Shown piece by piece: positions 14,724 through 22,341 of a DNA stretch of 28,953 nt. The notes under the pieces were generated by a model that saw nothing but the letters and a program-made list of their open reading frames with translations, searched no databases and had not been told where the DNA came from. Position 1 is the stretch's first letter. The number at the start of each line of letters is the position of its first letter. A program made the position numbers and the translations under genes. Origin of the DNA: QHWK01 sp035315685 (GTDB taxonomy: Bacteria > Acidobacteriota > Vicinamibacteria > Vicinamibacterales > CAVVIG01); assembly GCA_035315685.1 (NCBI GenBank), contig DATFXR010000211.1:1-28953 (forward strand), given 5' to 3'.

Positions 14724-16666
14724 CCGCGATCGGCTTCACCGCCGGCAACTACGTCGTGCAGCTGGCGATTCCGTCGCTCGGCGGCGCCGCCCTGCTCGTC
14801 GAGCACGTCGAAGGCGACGAGCTCATCTCGGGGTTGTTCACGTTCCGCGTCCGGATGATCGCCGAGAACTCCGCGCTCGCCTTCGACTCGATCGTCGGCA
14901 AGGACGCAGCGCTGTCGATCGGCTTGCCGGACGGCAGCAAGCAGTACGTGCACGCGATCGTCGGACGATTCCGGCAGGCGGGGACGACCGCGCGCTTCAC
15001 CACCTATTTCGCCGATCTCTACCCGCGGATGTGGCTGCTGACGAAGACGCGCGACTCGCGCATCTTCCAGAACAAGAGCGTCCCCGACATCGTGAAGCAG
15101 GTGCTCCAGGAGCACGGCGTTACCGACGTGAACGACTCGCTCACCCGGACCTACGATCCGCGCGAGTACTGCGTGCAGTACCGCGAGACCGCGTTCGACT
15201 TCGTCTCGCGGCTGATGGAGGCGGAGGGGATCTCGTACTACTTCACGCACACCGATTCCGCGCACACGCTGGTTCTCGCCGACGACGCGTCGAGCTACAC
15301 GGCCGGGCCGGCGCAGCTCAAGATCGGCGCGACCGCGATGAGCCCGTCGCGCAGCGACGCGCTGCCCGAGAGCGGCGTCGAAGTGCAGGTGACCTCGGAT
15401 CAATGCAAGCTCGACGATTACAACTTCGAGACGCCGTCAACCGATCTGCTCGGCACCGCCAGCGGAAAAACGTCGGCGCTGACGGTGTACGACTACCCTG
15501 CCGGACGGCTGACCAAGGGCGCCGTCGAGGCGCTGGCCACGCAGCACGTCGAGGAGCTCGAGCTGCCGCGGCTGCTGCTGCACGGATCGACCAGCAATGC
15601 CGCAATCAGGCCCGGGCACGAGTTCACGCTCGACGATCATCCGCGCGACAGCGCCAACACGAAATACGTGGCGTCGAAGGTCGTGCACGAGGCGAGCCAG
15701 GACGCCTACTCGAACCGCTTCGACGCATTCCCGGCCGACACGCCCTTCCGTCCACCGCGCCTCACACCCGAGCCGCGCATTCACAGCTGCCAGACGGCAA
15801 CGGTGGTCGGCAAATCTGGCGAAGAGATCACCACCGATCAGTACGGGCGCGTGCGCTTGAAATTTCATTGGGATCAGTCGGCGGCAGCCGACGAGACGAG
15901 CTCCTGCTGGGTGCGGGTCGCGCAGGCATGGGCCGGAAAGCAGTTCGGCGCATTTTTCCTGCCGCGCATCGGCCAGGAGGTGGTCGTCTCGTTCCTCGAA
16001 GGCGACCCGGATCGGCCGATCGTCACCGGCTCGGTCTACAACGCGAAGCAGACCGTTCCATACGCGCTGCCCGACAATCAGACGCGCACGCTGATCAAGA
16101 CCGACAGCTCGAAGGGCAGCGGCGGCTCGAACGAGATCTGCTTCGAGGACAAGAAGGGCGAAGAGAACCTCTACGTCCACGCGCAGAAGGACATGAACGT
16201 CGTCGTGCTCAACGACCAGACGGCGACGATCAAGAAGAACCGGAGCGTCACCATCGAAGAAGTCGACGACACGCTGACGGTGAGCAAGGGCAAGCGCACG
16301 GTCAGCGTCGCAGCGGACGAGACGCACGAGAACAAGGCCAAACTGACCTACAACATCACCAGCGATCTGGCGGTGAAGGTCGGCGGCAAGCTGACCGTCG
16401 AGGTCACCGGCGATCTCACGCTGAAGGTCACCGGTGCGGTGAAGATCGACGGCTCCAGCGACGTCAACGTGACCGCGATGGGCGCGTTGAGTCAGAAGTC
16501 GACCGGCGCGATGACGACCGAATCGAGCCAGAACATGACGATCAAAGCGGGTATCAACCTCGAGCAGGAGGGCGGCGCGGCGCTGAAGATCAAGTCCGGC
16601 GCCACCGCCAACGTCGAGGCCGGGGCGATCCTCGTGCTCAAGGGCGCGCTCGTGAAGATCAACTGA
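14720..16666 (+). CDS. vgrG: T6SS spike protein VgrG (TssI)
   Basis: 648 residues. Trimerises to form the puncturing spike on the Hcp tube. Residues 1-370 are the gp27-like base (FRVRMIAENSALAFDSIVG, YREYCVQYRETAFDFVSRLM with EGISYYF). From about 373 comes the gp5-like OB fold (DQYGRVRLKFHWD, SCWVRVAQAWAGKQFGAFF, PRIGQEVVVSFLEGDPDRP). The rest is a beta-prism of alternating polar and hydrophobic residues (VTIEEVDDTLTVSKGKRT and similar), ending ILVLKGALVKIN. No extra effector domain is present at the C terminus, so any cargo is likely separate. The ATG overlaps the tssG stop (14720-14723), and its own stop overlaps the next start by one base. Confidence 0.96.
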   Translation: MTAIGFTAGNYVVQLAIPSLGGAALLVEHVEGDELISGLFTFRVRMIAENSALAFDSIVGKDAALSIGLPDGSKQYVHAIVGRFRQAGTTARFTTYFADLYPRMWLLTKTRDSRIFQNKSVPDIVKQVLQEHGVTDVNDSLTRTYDPREYCVQYRETAFDFVSRLMEAEGISYYFTHTDSAHTLVLADDASSYTAGPAQLKIGATAMSPSRSDALPESGVEVQVTSDQCKLDDYNFETPSTDLLGTASGKTSALTVYDYPAGRLTKGAVEALATQHVEELELPRLLLHGSTSNAAIRPGHEFTLDDHPRDSANTKYVASKVVHEASQDAYSNRFDAFPADTPFRPPRLTPEPRIHSCQTATVVGKSGEEITTDQYGRVRLKFHWDQSAAADETSSCWVRVAQAWAGKQFGAFFLPRIGQEVVVSFLEGDPDRPIVTGSVYNAKQTVPYALPDNQTRTLIKTDSSKGSGGSNEICFEDKKGEENLYVHAQKDMNVVVLNDQTATIKKNRSVTIEEVDDTLTVSKGKRTVSVAADETHENKAKLTYNITSDLAVKVGGKLTVEVTGDLTLKVTGAVKIDGSSDVNVTAMGALSQKSTGAMTTESSQNMTIKAGINLEQEGGAALKIKSGATANVEAGAILVLKGALVKIN

Positions 16667-17217
16667 TGGCCGAGAGCAGCCCGACCGAACGGATCGACAC
16701 CTACGACGACGGCTCGGTGCGCGCGGCGTACAACATGAAGGACGGCCGCCTGCATGGCGCGTACGTGGAGCGCCATCCGGATGGCACGCCGATCATGCGG
16801 GCCACCTTCGAGAACGGACAGCTCGAAGGTCCGGCGGTGTTCTTCGGGCCGGGCGGATCGATAGCGCGGGAGTCGACGTTTCACGCGGCGGTGCTCAACG
16901 GCGTGACGACGATGTACGAGGCGGGCGCGCCGCGGCTGCGTCTCAACTACAAGGACGGACAGCTCGACGGTGAGGCGATCTTCCTCGACGAGGAAGGGCG
17001 CATGGTGCGGAAGGCGACCTACGTCAACGGCGCGCTCAACGGCCCGTGGCTCGAATATCGTCCCGACGGCCGCATCCGCGAGACATCGCAGTACCGGAAC
17101 AACCGGCTGCACGGCGAGACGGTTCGCTACGACGAGCAGGGGAAGGTGAGCGAACGGATTCGCTACGAGAAGGGCGTACCGGTCGCCGATGCGAAGCCGC
17201 CTGGCCAGAAGCGCTGA
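16666..17217 (+). CDS. MORN/YwqK-like repeat protein between vgrG and PAAR gene
   Basis: 183 residues, starting at an ATG whose first base is the last base of the vgrG stop. Apart from a short leader it is about six repeats of roughly 23 residues with a DG...G-x-W/Y-x-x-Y/F pattern: LHGAYVERHPDG, LEGPAVFFGPGG, LNGPWLEYRPDG, LHGETVRYDEQG. This matches the MORN-like family often annotated as YwqK antitoxin; that label comes from one context and should not be taken as function. No signal peptide. Because it lies between the spike and its DUF4280 tip, it may be an adaptor or chaperone that loads the tip or an effector, or an immunity factor. Neither is shown by the sequence. Confidence 0.85.
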   Translation: MAESSPTERIDTYDDGSVRAAYNMKDGRLHGAYVERHPDGTPIMRATFENGQLEGPAVFFGPGGSIARESTFHAAVLNGVTTMYEAGAPRLRLNYKDGQLDGEAIFLDEEGRMVRKATYVNGALNGPWLEYRPDGRIRETSQYRNNRLHGETVRYDEQGKVSERIRYEKGVPVADAKPPGQKR

Positions 17218-17226
17218 GGCACTCTT

Positions 17227-17613
17227 ATGGGCATGCAGATCTGCGCGGGAGCGATGATGCAGTGCAGCTTCGGCGCCGCGCCGGCTGCACTGATCGTGCT
17301 GCCCACCAACGGCGCGCTCACCGGCAGTCCGGCGGCGACGATCATGGATCATCAGCCGATCGTCAACGTGCCGCCGTTCGGCATGTGCAGCTCGCTCTCG
17401 AATCCGATGGTCGCCAGCGCCACCGCCGCCGCGCTCGGCGTCCTGACGCCGATGCCGTGCATCCCGGTGACGACCTCGCCGTGGATTGTCGGTGCGCCGA
17501 CGGTCCTCATCGGCAACGTCCCGGCGCTGAACGACTCCTCGAAACTGATGTGCAACTGGGGCGGCGTGATCCAGATCACGTCGCCCGGCCAGTTCACCGT
17601 CAACCTGCCGTAA
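17227..17613 (+). CDS. DUF4280 PAAR-like tip protein
   Basis: 128 residues of the DUF4280 family, a PAAR-like fold that sharpens the VgrG spike. It starts MGMQICAGAMMQCSFG and has conserved His and Cys in positions that fit metal or disulfide sites: AATIMDHQPIVNVPPFGMC, then PMPCIPV and LMCNWGG, with five cysteines in all. The ending VIQITSPGQFTVNLP is family-like, and no toxin domain is attached. GAGG seven bases before the ATG is a fair ribosome site. It follows the MORN gene by nine bases. This tip and its VgrG may use a separate effector, carried through the MORN protein or a partner. Confidence 0.9.
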   Translation: MGMQICAGAMMQCSFGAAPAALIVLPTNGALTGSPAATIMDHQPIVNVPPFGMCSSLSNPMVASATAAALGVLTPMPCIPVTTSPWIVGAPTVLIGNVPALNDSSKLMCNWGGVIQITSPGQFTVNLP

Positions 17614-17621
17614 GGCTGGCG

Positions 17622-17870
17622 ATGGCGTACGAGTTTTCGTTCGACACGGGTCAATGGTGGGCGACGATCGCCGCGTGCATCCTCGTCGTGCTCCTGGCAT
17701 TCGCGGCGGGTTTCATCGCCGGGATGATGTGGGGACGAAGCAGCGCCGCGATCGGCCGCCCTGAAAGGGCGGCCCTACACGTGAAGGGGCGGCCTGTCAG
17801 GCCGCCGGGCGCAGGCGGCACGGCCGCAGCGCGTCGGTGCGTCGCAACGATCGGATCACGGTCCGGCTGA
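17622..17870 (+). CDS. Small membrane protein with repeat-encoded tail
   Basis: 82 codons after AAGG and an ATG eight bases past the PAAR-like gene stop. Residues 1-13 are polar (MAYEFSFDTGQWW). Residues about 14-38 form one membrane helix with a glycine-rich face (VLLAFAAGFIAGMMWGRSS). From about residue 45 to the end the sequence is encoded by palindromic repeat DNA (17754-17874) and is probably non-native. The stop may have been displaced by a repeat insertion, so the original protein may have ended near residue 45. No family recognised. As the last gene of the vgrG unit, it could be an inner-membrane immunity protein or an anchor for T6SS components. Confidence 0.6.
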   Translation: MAYEFSFDTGQWWATIAACILVVLLAFAAGFIAGMMWGRSSAAIGRPERAALHVKGRPVRPPGAGGTAAARRCVATIGSRSG

Positions 17871-17936
17871 AGCCGGACACTACGTCAACACGCGCTCGAT
17901 CAGCCGGCAGCGTCCGGCCAAAGCCGGACCGTGATC
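17754..17936. repeat. Cluster of palindromic repeats at convergent T6SS junction
   Basis: Three elements lie in tandem. 17754-17774 has 9-bp arms GGCCGCCCT/AGGGCGGCC with a 3-base loop. 17788-17806 has 9-bp arms GGCGGCCTG/CAGGCCGCC with one base between. The pair 17854-17878 and 17912-17936 is inverted and matches at 22 of 25 bases; each arm is itself a hairpin, e.g. GTCCGGCT/AGCCGGAC. The right arm contains two bases of the tssF stop codon, and the left part encodes the tail of the small membrane protein. The pattern resembles dispersed palindromic (REP-like) units and could act as a two-way terminator. Confidence 0.85.
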
Positions 17937-19740
17937 AGAACACCGGCTGTGATCCGGCGAGCGGCGGCCAGCGCTTCCACTCCTGCTCGCGCTGCAGGCT
18001 CTTCATCACCACCCGCGTGAACGAATTGATCGCCGCGTGCAGCCCGAAGAAGTGATGCAGCACCGACGCGAACAGCACCGGGCTCGCGCCGACGAACTGC
18101 GATTCGTCGAACACCACGGTGACTTCGGTGCCGCGGCAGAAGCCGCGCCACGCTTCTGATCCGATCTGGCCAGCCACCGGTCGCGCGTGCATCTCGCGGA
18201 TGCCTTCGATCTGCCTGGTGATGAACGGGCTGCCCGAGAAGTTGTAGAGCCGCAGCATCTCGCGCAGCGCAGCGAGGCTCTGCTCGCCGTTCGACAGCGA
18301 CAGATGGTTCAGCGACAGATTCGATACGAGCTTCCACAGCGTCTCGCCGCCGAGTGCCGGATAGGCGGCGTCGGTCGGTCGCGTGAGGCAGGTGATCCGG
18401 CTGAGCGGCGCCGAGTCTTCGATCTGCAGCTCCGCGCCGCCTGGAATCTGCACGGCCAGCTCGCGGTTGGTGCAGAGCGTGTGTGCGTAGACGACCTGCA
18501 CCGGTGGCTCGCTCGGACGGAAGTTCAAATCCACGAAGCTGACCCAGACGTCGGTGCCGACCAGATCCGCGCGGCCGGTTGCCGCGCGCCGCGCGTGCCA
18601 GAACGTCGTCGACGGCTCGTCGAGCGACGCGTGCTTGAACGAGAAGAACGGCTGAATCTCGAGCGTCGGCTTCTGCGGATCGGACGCCGCCGACACCGAC
18701 TGAATCGAGTGGATCTCGCTGATCGCTTCACGCCGGTGATCGGCCACGAGGCGATACTCCGCCTGCCGGTGATCGATCCGGATCGGCTCGCTGGTCTTGT
18801 AGAAGAGATTCTGAATCGGCGTGCAGCCCAGGACGACCGTGTCACGATCGATCGCCATCCGTCCGGGCGGCGAGCCGCGGAACAGGAACAGGAGATCGAG
18901 ACGCTCGGTCGCGTGGCAGCGATCGAGACCGTCGAGATCGAAGAAGTGATACTTCACCGGAAACTGCAGGTACTCCTGCACGAGCCGGTAGCCGGGATGC
19001 GAATGCGGCCCCGCCGGGATCACATCGTCGTCCGCGCCGAAACCGACGGGCATCACCGCGGTGTCCGGCAGCATCACTGGCACCGAGCTCTCGTCGGGAA
19101 CCATGGCCACGCCGGCCAGCGACTGACCGAGCAGGTCGTAGAGGGCGCTGACGACGGTCGCGTCCCCCTGGAGGTGAAAGCGAAGACGCTTGAGCTCGAG
19201 CTCGGCGAACGATGTACCGAGCGGCTCGAGCCGCAGGCGGAGCACCGACGCGATGTCGGGACGCGAGTCGAGCCCCTTGAACGCCGACCGCGGAAACAGC
19301 CCGGCGTCGACCACGTCGACTGGCCACAGCTCGACCGGGTAGGCGGTTCGAAACCGGCACACGCTGCCCTCGCGCGTCTGTGCGAAGAGCCGCGTGTGCC
19401 TGGGAAGCACTCGTCCCGACGTCGCCTTGCCCTGCGCCGGATCGACTTCGAACCGCGCGATCGACAGCGGCGGCACCGGGTTGACGAGATTCGGGTAGAG
19501 GATGCCGAGCAGGCTGCCGCTGATCTCCGGCAGCTCCGAGTCGAGCCGCCGCTCGAGCCGCGCGGTGAGAAACGCGAACGACTCGATCAGCCGCTCGACG
19601 TGCGGATCGGTGCTGACGCCGTTGGCGAGCTCGAGCCGCGCGGCAATTTTCGGATAGAGATGGGCGAACTCGCGCCCCATGCGGCGCAGATACGCGAGCT
19701 CGTCGAGGTAGTAGCGGAGGAACTCCTGGCGCTCGTCCAT
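17935..19740 (-). CDS. tssF: T6SS baseplate subunit TssF
   Basis: 601 residues, the main wedge protein of the T6SS baseplate, partner of TssG, TssE and TssK. It opens MDERQEFLRYYLDELAYLRR, the family's start. It continues with GREFAHLYPKIAARLEL, DPHVERLIESFAFL (all TssF-typical), then SGSLLGILYPNLVNPVPP, and later YLQFPVKYHFFDLDGL, LFLFRG and PFFSFKH. The ATG at 19740 has AGG at a good distance. A GTG at 19746 that overlaps the tssE stop is also possible and would add two residues. The stop codon is within the palindromic repeat cluster. It is the last gene of the minus-strand run. Confidence 0.93.
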   Translation of the reverse strand: MDERQEFLRYYLDELAYLRRMGREFAHLYPKIAARLELANGVSTDPHVERLIESFAFLTARLERRLDSELPEISGSLLGILYPNLVNPVPPLSIARFEVDPAQGKATSGRVLPRHTRLFAQTREGSVCRFRTAYPVELWPVDVVDAGLFPRSAFKGLDSRPDIASVLRLRLEPLGTSFAELELKRLRFHLQGDATVVSALYDLLGQSLAGVAMVPDESSVPVMLPDTAVMPVGFGADDDVIPAGPHSHPGYRLVQEYLQFPVKYHFFDLDGLDRCHATERLDLLFLFRGSPPGRMAIDRDTVVLGCTPIQNLFYKTSEPIRIDHRQAEYRLVADHRREAISEIHSIQSVSAASDPQKPTLEIQPFFSFKHASLDEPSTTFWHARRAATGRADLVGTDVWVSFVDLNFRPSEPPVQVVYAHTLCTNRELAVQIPGGAELQIEDSAPLSRITCLTRPTDAAYPALGGETLWKLVSNLSLNHLSLSNGEQSLAALREMLRLYNFSGSPFITRQIEGIREMHARPVAGQIGSEAWRGFCRGTEVTVVFDESQFVGASPVLFASVLHHFFGLHAAINSFTRVVMKSLQREQEWKRWPPLAGSQPVF

Positions 19741-19742
19741 GC

Positions 19743-20249
19743 TCACGCCTGACGGATTGCCCCGCCGCGCTCCGCGATCACGAGCGGAAACGACACCGGT
19801 TCGGTGAGCTGCTCGACGACGAGCGTTCCCGTCACCGTGACGCGGAGCGCGCGGCCGTTCCCCGCGTCGGGCACCACGTCGACGAGCGGGTTGCGCAGGC
19901 GGGGCTCGTAGGCGCGCACCGCCTCGACGATCAGCCGCGCAAGGCGTTGCCGATCGCCATCGTTGGTCGGGCTCAGCGTGAAGAAGTCGGGCAGACCGTA
20001 GTTGGCGACGGTCCGCTCCTGCCCCTGCAACCCGTCGAGCGTATCCGAGCAGCGCGTGTTGAGCAGACGCGACAGCTCGCCGCGAACGGATTCGAGCACG
20101 CGATCGCGGGTGAGCACGCGCTGCGGGTGCGCCTCCTCACGCAGCTTGGGTTCGTCGTCCTGCAGGCGGGCGAAGAGGGGCGCCCGCGAGCGCGGCCCCC
20201 TCTTCGGCCCTTCGACACCTACGCTGCGGTGTTCGTCGCGAGATCCCAT
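19743..20249 (-). CDS. tssE: T6SS baseplate subunit TssE
   Basis: 168 residues, the gp25-like baseplate component. Marks: RAPLFARLQDDEP (the LFxRL...DEP start), RVLESVRGELSRLLNTRCSD, TVANYGLPDFFTLSP (the NYGLPD motif), and VRAYEPRLRNPLVDVVP. The start is uncertain. The conserved part begins near 20205, and the only clear in-frame ATG before it is at 20249, within the last codons of hcp, giving a 31-base overlap. Start codons further into the protein would remove the conserved LFARL. The open frame continues to 20363 but is a shadow of hcp there. Translation is likely coupled to hcp. Confidence 0.85.
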   Translation of the reverse strand: MGSRDEHRSVGVEGPKRGPRSRAPLFARLQDDEPKLREEAHPQRVLTRDRVLESVRGELSRLLNTRCSDTLDGLQGQERTVANYGLPDFFTLSPTNDGDRQRLARLIVEAVRAYEPRLRNPLVDVVPDAGNGRALRVTVTGTLVVEQLTEPVSFPLVIAERGGAIRQA

Positions 20250-20701
20250 ACCGCGCCGTTGTTGCCCTTCTTGCCGGTGTCTGCCTTCTGTTCGGTGAAG
20301 TCCCATTTGATCTTGCTGTAATTGAAGGTGATCGTTTCGGTCGGCCGGTCGCCGCTGCCACAAGACACCGACACCGACGACACGATCGTGTTATCGAGTG
20401 TGTAGACGAGATACGGGAGCAGGGTGCCGGCGTCGTTGCGCCCGATGGTCAACGTAATCGTCTTCAGGTTCGTCGCCGCGTTGCAGGCAGCGATGATCGG
20501 GCAGGTGGACAGGTCGACGTACTTGCTCACCGTCAGGTCCTGATGGTTTGGACGGCCGGAGGTACGCTCGGTGCTGCTCGGGCTCGCGGTGACCTGCATC
20601 GCCACGCCGTGGCTCGCGCTGAGGATCTCGATCTTGTCCTCGAAGCCCTTGATCGTGCTCTGTCCCTTGATGTCTGGAATGTCCAGCAGAATTACATCCA
20701 T
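20219..20701 (-). CDS. hcp: T6SS inner tube protein Hcp (TssD)
   Basis: 160 residues, stacks as hexameric rings to form the tube pushed through the sheath. Family features: MDVILLDIPDIKGQSTIKGF, IEILSASHGVAMQV, the VSKYVDLSTCP strand region, LKTITLTIGRNDAG, YLVYTLDNTIVSSVSVS, and the C-terminal FNYSKIKWDF. The ATG is preceded by GAGGTGA five bases upstream, one of the best ribosome sites in the cluster, consistent with high output of a structural subunit. An AT-rich repeat spacer of 152 bases separates it from tssC, unlike the tight junctions elsewhere in the unit. A closely related Hcp copy elsewhere in the genome is possible. Confidence 0.96.
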   Translation of the reverse strand: MDVILLDIPDIKGQSTIKGFEDKIEILSASHGVAMQVTASPSSTERTSGRPNHQDLTVSKYVDLSTCPIIAACNAATNLKTITLTIGRNDAGTLLPYLVYTLDNTIVSSVSVSCGSGDRPTETITFNYSKIKWDFTEQKADTGKKGNNGAVWDLATNTAA

Positions 20702-20715
20702 GTGTCACCTCACAG

Positions 20716-20833
20716 AATTAGGAATTTGGAATTTGGAATTTGGAATTCGTGCAACGAATTCCGCATTCCGATGTCCCAGTTCCCAACCCTTGGCTTCTCG
20801 TTGTTCTTCCTCACCCATTCCAAGTTCCTAATT
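20716..20833. repeat. AT-rich repeat and nested hairpins between tssC and hcp
   Basis: This stretch is strikingly AT-rich for the window. Four consecutive GGAATTY heptamers start at 20721, 20728, 20735 and 20742. The last runs into an exact hairpin with 9-bp arms (GGAATTCGT 20742-20750, ACGAATTCC 20754-20762; loop of 3). Outside it, 20716-20729 and 20820-20833 are inverted and match at 13 of 14 bases, giving a nested long stem. A further AATTAGGAA-type unit (as its complement) continues to 20847. The spacer contains no gene. It is downstream of the tssC stop and upstream of the hcp ribosome site in the same transcript, so it may affect the relative Hcp level. Confidence 0.85.
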
Positions 20834-20853
20834 CCTCATTCCTAATTGCTCGG

Positions 20854-22341
20854 TCACACCCCAGCCGGTTGCGGCAACTCGGCGACCAGCCGCATCGACA
20901 CCGTGAGCTCCTCAAGCTGGAAGTGCGGGCGCAGGAACGCGACCGCGCGGTAGCAGCCCGGCTTGCCGGGGACGTCGAACACGTCGACGCGGGCCTCACG
21001 CAGCGGATACTTCGCCTTCACCGCCTGCGGCGCATTGTCGTCGAGCAGCACGTAATCGGCAATCCACGTGTTCAGGTACGACGCGACGTTCTCGCGGGTC
21101 ATGAAGCTGCCGATCTTGTCGCGCATCATCGCCTTGAAGTAGTGCGCGAAGCGCGAGGCGGCGAGCACATACGGCAGATTGCTGGAGATGCGCGCGTTCG
21201 CATTCGCCTGGTCGGTGTTGTACAGCCTCGGCTTGTTGGTGGTCTGACCGCCGAAGAACGCCGCGTAATCGGTGCCCTTGCAGTGGCACAGCGTGACGAA
21301 GCCGAGATCGCTCAATTCCTTCTCCCGGCGATCGGTGATCGACGTTTCGGTCGGGCACTTCAGCGCGATGTCGCCCGCCTCGGTCTTGAAGGTGTGCGCC
21401 GGCAGCCCTTCGACGACGCCACCGCCTTCAGGACCGCGGATCGCGGCGGTCCAGCCGTGCTGCGCGAACGCGTTGGTGATGCGCTGCGCCAGCGCGTACG
21501 CGGAGTTGCCCCAGAGGTACTTCGCGTGATCGGTGCCGTTGGTGTCCTCTTCGAACGCCATGCCGTCGACCGGTACGGTGTTCGTCCCGTAGGGCAGACG
21601 CATCAGCACCCGCGGCAGCGTCAGCGTGACGTAGCGCGCATCCTCGGCCTCGCGGAACGACCGCCACTTGACCAGCTCGGTCGACTCGAAGCCTTTCGCC
21701 AGATCGCGCGGCACCGCGAGATCGGTGAAGGCGTCCATGTCGAACAGCTTCGGGCTCGCCGCCGAGATGAACGGCGCGTGCGCCGCTGCCGCGACGCCCG
21801 ACAGCATCTCGAGCATCTTGACGTCCTGCGGATGCCGGCCGAACTCGTAGTCGCCGACCAGGCAGCTGTACGGGTTGCCGCCGAACGTGCCGTACTCCTC
21901 TTCGTAGATCTTCTTGAACAGCACGCTCTGATCGAACTCGGTCGCCTTCTCGAGATCGGTCAGCAGCTCCTTCTTGGTGGCGTTCAGGAGCCTGAGCTTG
22001 AGGCGGGTGCCGGTCTCGCTGTTGTGCACGAGATACGACAGGCCGCGCCACGAGGCTTCGAGCTGCTGGAACTCCGGGTGATGCAGGATCAGGTTCATCT
22101 GATCGCTGATCAGCTGATCGATCTGGGCGATCCGCGTCTTGATCGCCGCGACCACGTCGTCGCTGACGGTCATGCCCTCGTCGAGGGCCTGGGTGGCGAA
22201 TTCGTTGACCAGGCTGCGTGCGTGCACGAGCTGCGAGTCGTCGCGCACCATCTTGCCTTCGGTCATGAGCCGCTCGACGGTCACCTCTTTGGTCGCTTCC
22301 GGCTTCGCCTCCGGGTTGGTCGCGTCATTCTCGGGACTCAT
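20854..22341 (-). CDS. tssC: T6SS contractile sheath large subunit TssC
   Basis: 495 residues; with TssB forms the sheath that contracts to fire the tube. Family marks: LVNEFATQALDEGM near the start, LEASWRGLSYLVHNSETG, IYEEEYGTFGGNPYSCLVGD (the EYG-FG--PY motif), AAHAPFISAASPKLF, RFREAEDARYVTLTLPR-type segment, LPYGTNT, YLWGNSAYALAQRI, and the C-terminal handle region (VSMRLVAELPQPAGV). Start ATG at 22341 has GGAGGTG upstream and overlaps the tssB stop by four bases (ATGA). The N-terminal 20 residues are a polar leader. The length is typical. Confidence 0.96.
   Translation of the reverse strand: MSPENDATNPEAKPEATKEVTVERLMTEGKMVRDDSQLVHARSLVNEFATQALDEGMTVSDDVVAAIKTRIAQIDQLISDQMNLILHHPEFQQLEASWRGLSYLVHNSETGTRLKLRLLNATKKELLTDLEKATEFDQSVLFKKIYEEEYGTFGGNPYSCLVGDYEFGRHPQDVKMLEMLSGVAAAAHAPFISAASPKLFDMDAFTDLAVPRDLAKGFESTELVKWRSFREAEDARYVTLTLPRVLMRLPYGTNTVPVDGMAFEEDTNGTDHAKYLWGNSAYALAQRITNAFAQHGWTAAIRGPEGGGVVEGLPAHTFKTEAGDIALKCPTETSITDRREKELSDLGFVTLCHCKGTDYAAFFGGQTTNKPRLYNTDQANANARISSNLPYVLAASRFAHYFKAMMRDKIGSFMTRENVASYLNTWIADYVLLDDNAPQAVKAKYPLREARVDVFDVPGKPGCYRAVAFLRPHFQLEELTVSMRLVAELPQPAGV

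Noticed and set aside
14353..17217. 954-codon open frame on the plus strand across vgrG
   Set aside because: Only its last part (from 16666) is a real gene, the MORN protein. The rest is an Arg-rich alternate frame of tssG and vgrG.
16666..17217. True toxin-antitoxin pair based on the YwqK antitoxin label
   Set aside because: No toxin gene is paired with it. The label comes from a family name; the neighbours are T6SS spike genes.
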